The notes beneath the pieces were generated by a model, which worked only from the letters and a program-made list of their open reading frames with translations, made no database searches and had not been told where the DNA came from. From assembly GCA_946886065.1 (NCBI GenBank), contig CAMPHU010000085.1, positions 1 to 17,658 on the forward strand: a stretch of DNA of 17,658 nt. The letters are read 5' to 3'. The stretch comes from an uncultured Massilia sp. GTDB lineage: Bacteria > Pseudomonadota > Gammaproteobacteria > Burkholderiales > Burkholderiaceae. Numbering within the stretch: position 1 is the stretch's first letter; every line of letters begins with the position of its first letter. Below, one piece after another: positions 16,253 to 17,658 of this stretch. The position numbers were made by a program, and so were the translations under genes.

Positions 16253-17658
16253 AAGTCGAACTGCGCCGACAGGCGGAAGGTACGCGGCGCGCCCGGCAGC
16301 AGGTAGCCGCCCAGCGCCTGCGTCACGTCGCGCCAGTAGAACTTGTCGAAGGCGTTGTCGACACGCGCACGGATGACCGTGTTCAAGCCGGCCAGGCGCA
16401 GTCCGTACGACACGCCCAGGCCCGCCACGTGGTAACCCGGCACCTTTACGCGGTTGCTCGGATCGAAAGCCTTGTTGCCCGAGTACTGCCACACGGCGTC
16501 CACTTTCAGACCCGGGAGCTGGGGCACGGCGTATTCCACGTAGGCCGTCGAGCGGAATTCCGGCACGTTGGTGACGCGCTTGCCTTCCACCGCCGCGTCG
16601 CCGGTGCCGGTCTGCTTGGCGTCGAGGGCCGCGAGCGACAGGCTGTAGCTCAGGTTTTGCGTGGCCTTGCCCTGGGCCGACAGCTCGATGCCGCGGTGGC
16701 GCTGCTCGCCGGCGCGCACGAAGCTGTTGGCGGCGTTGATGTATTCCAGGCCCTGGGTGATCTCGAACAGGCTGGCGCTGACCATCAGCTGGTAATTGAC
16801 GACGCCGCGTACGCCGATCTCCGTTTGCTTCGAGCGGCTCGGGGGCAGGACGCTGTTTTCGTTGGCGGTCTCCATCGGCGCGATGCCGCCGTACTGCAGG
16901 CCGTGGCTCAGCGAGCCGTACACGGTCCAGTCGGTGGCCGGCTTGTAGACCAGGGCCACGTTCGGCAGCACGAAGGAATCGCTGGCGTGCACCCACGGCA
17001 GGCCGATCTCGGCCAGTTCGTCGCGCTTGAGCTTCACGTAGCGCGCGCCGGCGTGCAGGGTGAATGCCGGCGACAGGGTCACCACGTCCTGCACGAACAG
17101 CGAGCTTTCTTCATTGCTGCGGCGTTCCATGACCGGGCCGGTGCGCGGGTTGCCCGGCGCCGGGTCGACGATCAGGTTCTGGTAGATGTTGCTGTAGCCG
17201 GCGTAGTCGTAGACGTATTCGCCGAAGCTGTCGTGGCGCTCGGCGTAACCGACGCCCAGGTTGAGGGCGTGGCGCAGCGAGCCTGTCGCGAAGCGGCCCT
17301 GGAGCAGCGCTTGCATGCCGAACGGGGTCTTGCGCTCGCCGGTGCTCTGGTAGTCGTAGACGTCGTAGTCGCCGTTGGAGCAGTAGCCCGGATAGAAGCC
17401 GTCGCCTTCGTTGCTGCAGCCGTAGGGGAAGGCGGTAAAGTCGTCGCGCTTGAACCAGTGCTTGTTGGCGGTGACGGTGGCCTTCCACTCCGGGTTGAAG
17501 CGGTATTCGAAGCGCAGGCCCAGGTTGCTGCTGTCGGTGTCGACCGGGCGGGTCCAGGGCTGGGCGTGGAGCAGGGTCTTGGGCGACACGTTCGCCGGCA
17601 GGACTTCGTGGCGGATCAGCGGGTAGCCCGGCGCGGTGATCTGCGACTTGTGCGGCAG
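16249..17658 (-). CDS. TonB-dependent siderophore-type receptor, N-terminal part beyond the window
   Basis: The last 469 residues of an outer-membrane TonB-dependent receptor barrel. The frame stays open to the window's right edge (bases 17658-17590 encode LPHKSQITAPGYPLIRH and more), so an apparent GTG start at 17589 is not the real start. Signal peptide, Ton box and plug lie outside. Barrel features include ALNLGVGYAERHDSF, SSLFVQDVVTLSP, YKPATDWTVYGSLSHGLQYG, PSRSKQTEIGVRG and ARVDNAFDKFYWRDV near the end. It ends in Phe-Asp-Phe, with a C-terminal Phe for BAM recognition. The pattern (paired SKQTEIGVR and 'VDNAFDKFYW') is that of ferric-siderophore receptors such as the FhuE/FpvA type; the siderophore is unknown. 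A loop with two cysteines (codons at 17416 and 17380) may form a disulfide. It is convergent with the nicotinamide riboside genes. Confidence 0.9.
   Translation of the reverse strand: MPHKSQITAPGYPLIRHEVLPANVSPKTLLHAQPWTRPVDTDSSNLGLRFEYRFNPEWKATVTANKHWFKRDDFTAFPYGCSNEGDGFYPGYCSNGDYDVYDYQSTGERKTPFGMQALLQGRFATGSLRHALNLGVGYAERHDSFGEYVYDYAGYSNIYQNLIVDPAPGNPRTGPVMERRSNEESSLFVQDVVTLSPAFTLHAGARYVKLKRDELAEIGLPWVHASDSFVLPNVALVYKPATDWTVYGSLSHGLQYGGIAPMETANENSVLPPSRSKQTEIGVRGVVNYQLMVSASLFEITQGLEYINAANSFVRAGEQRHRGIELSAQGKATQNLSYSLSLAALDAKQTGTGDAAVEGKRVTNVPEFRSTAYVEYAVPQLPGLKVDAVWQYSGNKAFDPSNRVKVPGYHVAGLGVSYGLRLAGLNTVIRARVDNAFDKFYWRDVTQALGGYLLPGAPRTFRLSAQFDF

Noticed and set aside
15635..16996. 453-codon minus-strand frame across the nadR-like gene and the receptor end
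   Set aside because: It crosses two genes with clear family motifs in other frames and is rich in Arg/Ala/Pro/Gln only.
17587..17589. GTG as the start of the minus-strand receptor
   Set aside because: The frame continues open to the window edge with receptor-like sequence, and the product would lack a signal peptide and plug. The gene is truncated by the window.

Overview
The window is dense, GC-rich coding DNA with no rRNA, tRNA, CRISPR or insertion sequence that I can see. Protein content, codon usage (one sampled 60-nt line is about 75% GC) and gene types point to a Gram-negative betaproteobacterium, most likely Oxalobacteraceae of the Massilia/Telluria/Duganella kind. This placement is inference from protein style, not from a marker gene.

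Layout, left to right. (1) 1-6828: the 3' part of an MdtABC-type multidrug efflux operon on the + strand. It holds a 5'-truncated MdtB-like RND permease, a complete MdtC-like RND permease and an OprM/NodT-family outer-membrane lipoprotein, joined by two 4-bp ATGA overlaps. The periplasmic adaptor (MdtA) would lie upstream, outside the window. (2) 6963-7946: a stand-alone HDOD-domain protein with its own candidate promoter, followed by a REP-like hairpin. (3) 8026-9384: an exported serine hydrolase of the class C beta-lactamase/DD-peptidase fold. (4) 9482-11650: a complete TonB-dependent outer-membrane receptor. (5) 11681-12772: a clearly lower-GC patch (sampled lines 50-55% GC) with two orphan genes, a 233-aa protein of unknown function and a small zinc-ribbon protein with two membrane segments. 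(6) 12921-15059: an exported S46-family dipeptidyl peptidase with a TTG start; its specificity residue (Ser662) predicts the DPP11 (Asp/Glu-preferring) type. A strong intrinsic terminator follows. (7) 15144-16252: pnuC plus a NadR-type ribosylnicotinamide kinase, overlapping by 4 bp, a two-gene module for uptake and phosphorylation of nicotinamide riboside. Its promoter appears to begin inside the preceding terminator's T-tract and to produce a leaderless mRNA. (8) 16249-17658, minus strand: the C-terminal part of a TonB-dependent siderophore-type receptor. Its stop codon overlaps the stop of the kinase gene in a shared palindromic TTAA.

Taken together this is envelope and nutrient-acquisition biology: drug efflux, outer-membrane uptake, periplasmic peptide degradation and NAD-precursor salvage. 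No unmistakable new system is present. The best leads are the low-GC orphan pair, the Ser-type S46 peptidase, the terminator/promoter/leaderless arrangement at pnuC and the palindromic operator-like site in the HDOD promoter. Long open frames antisense to real genes are by-products of high GC and are left out.
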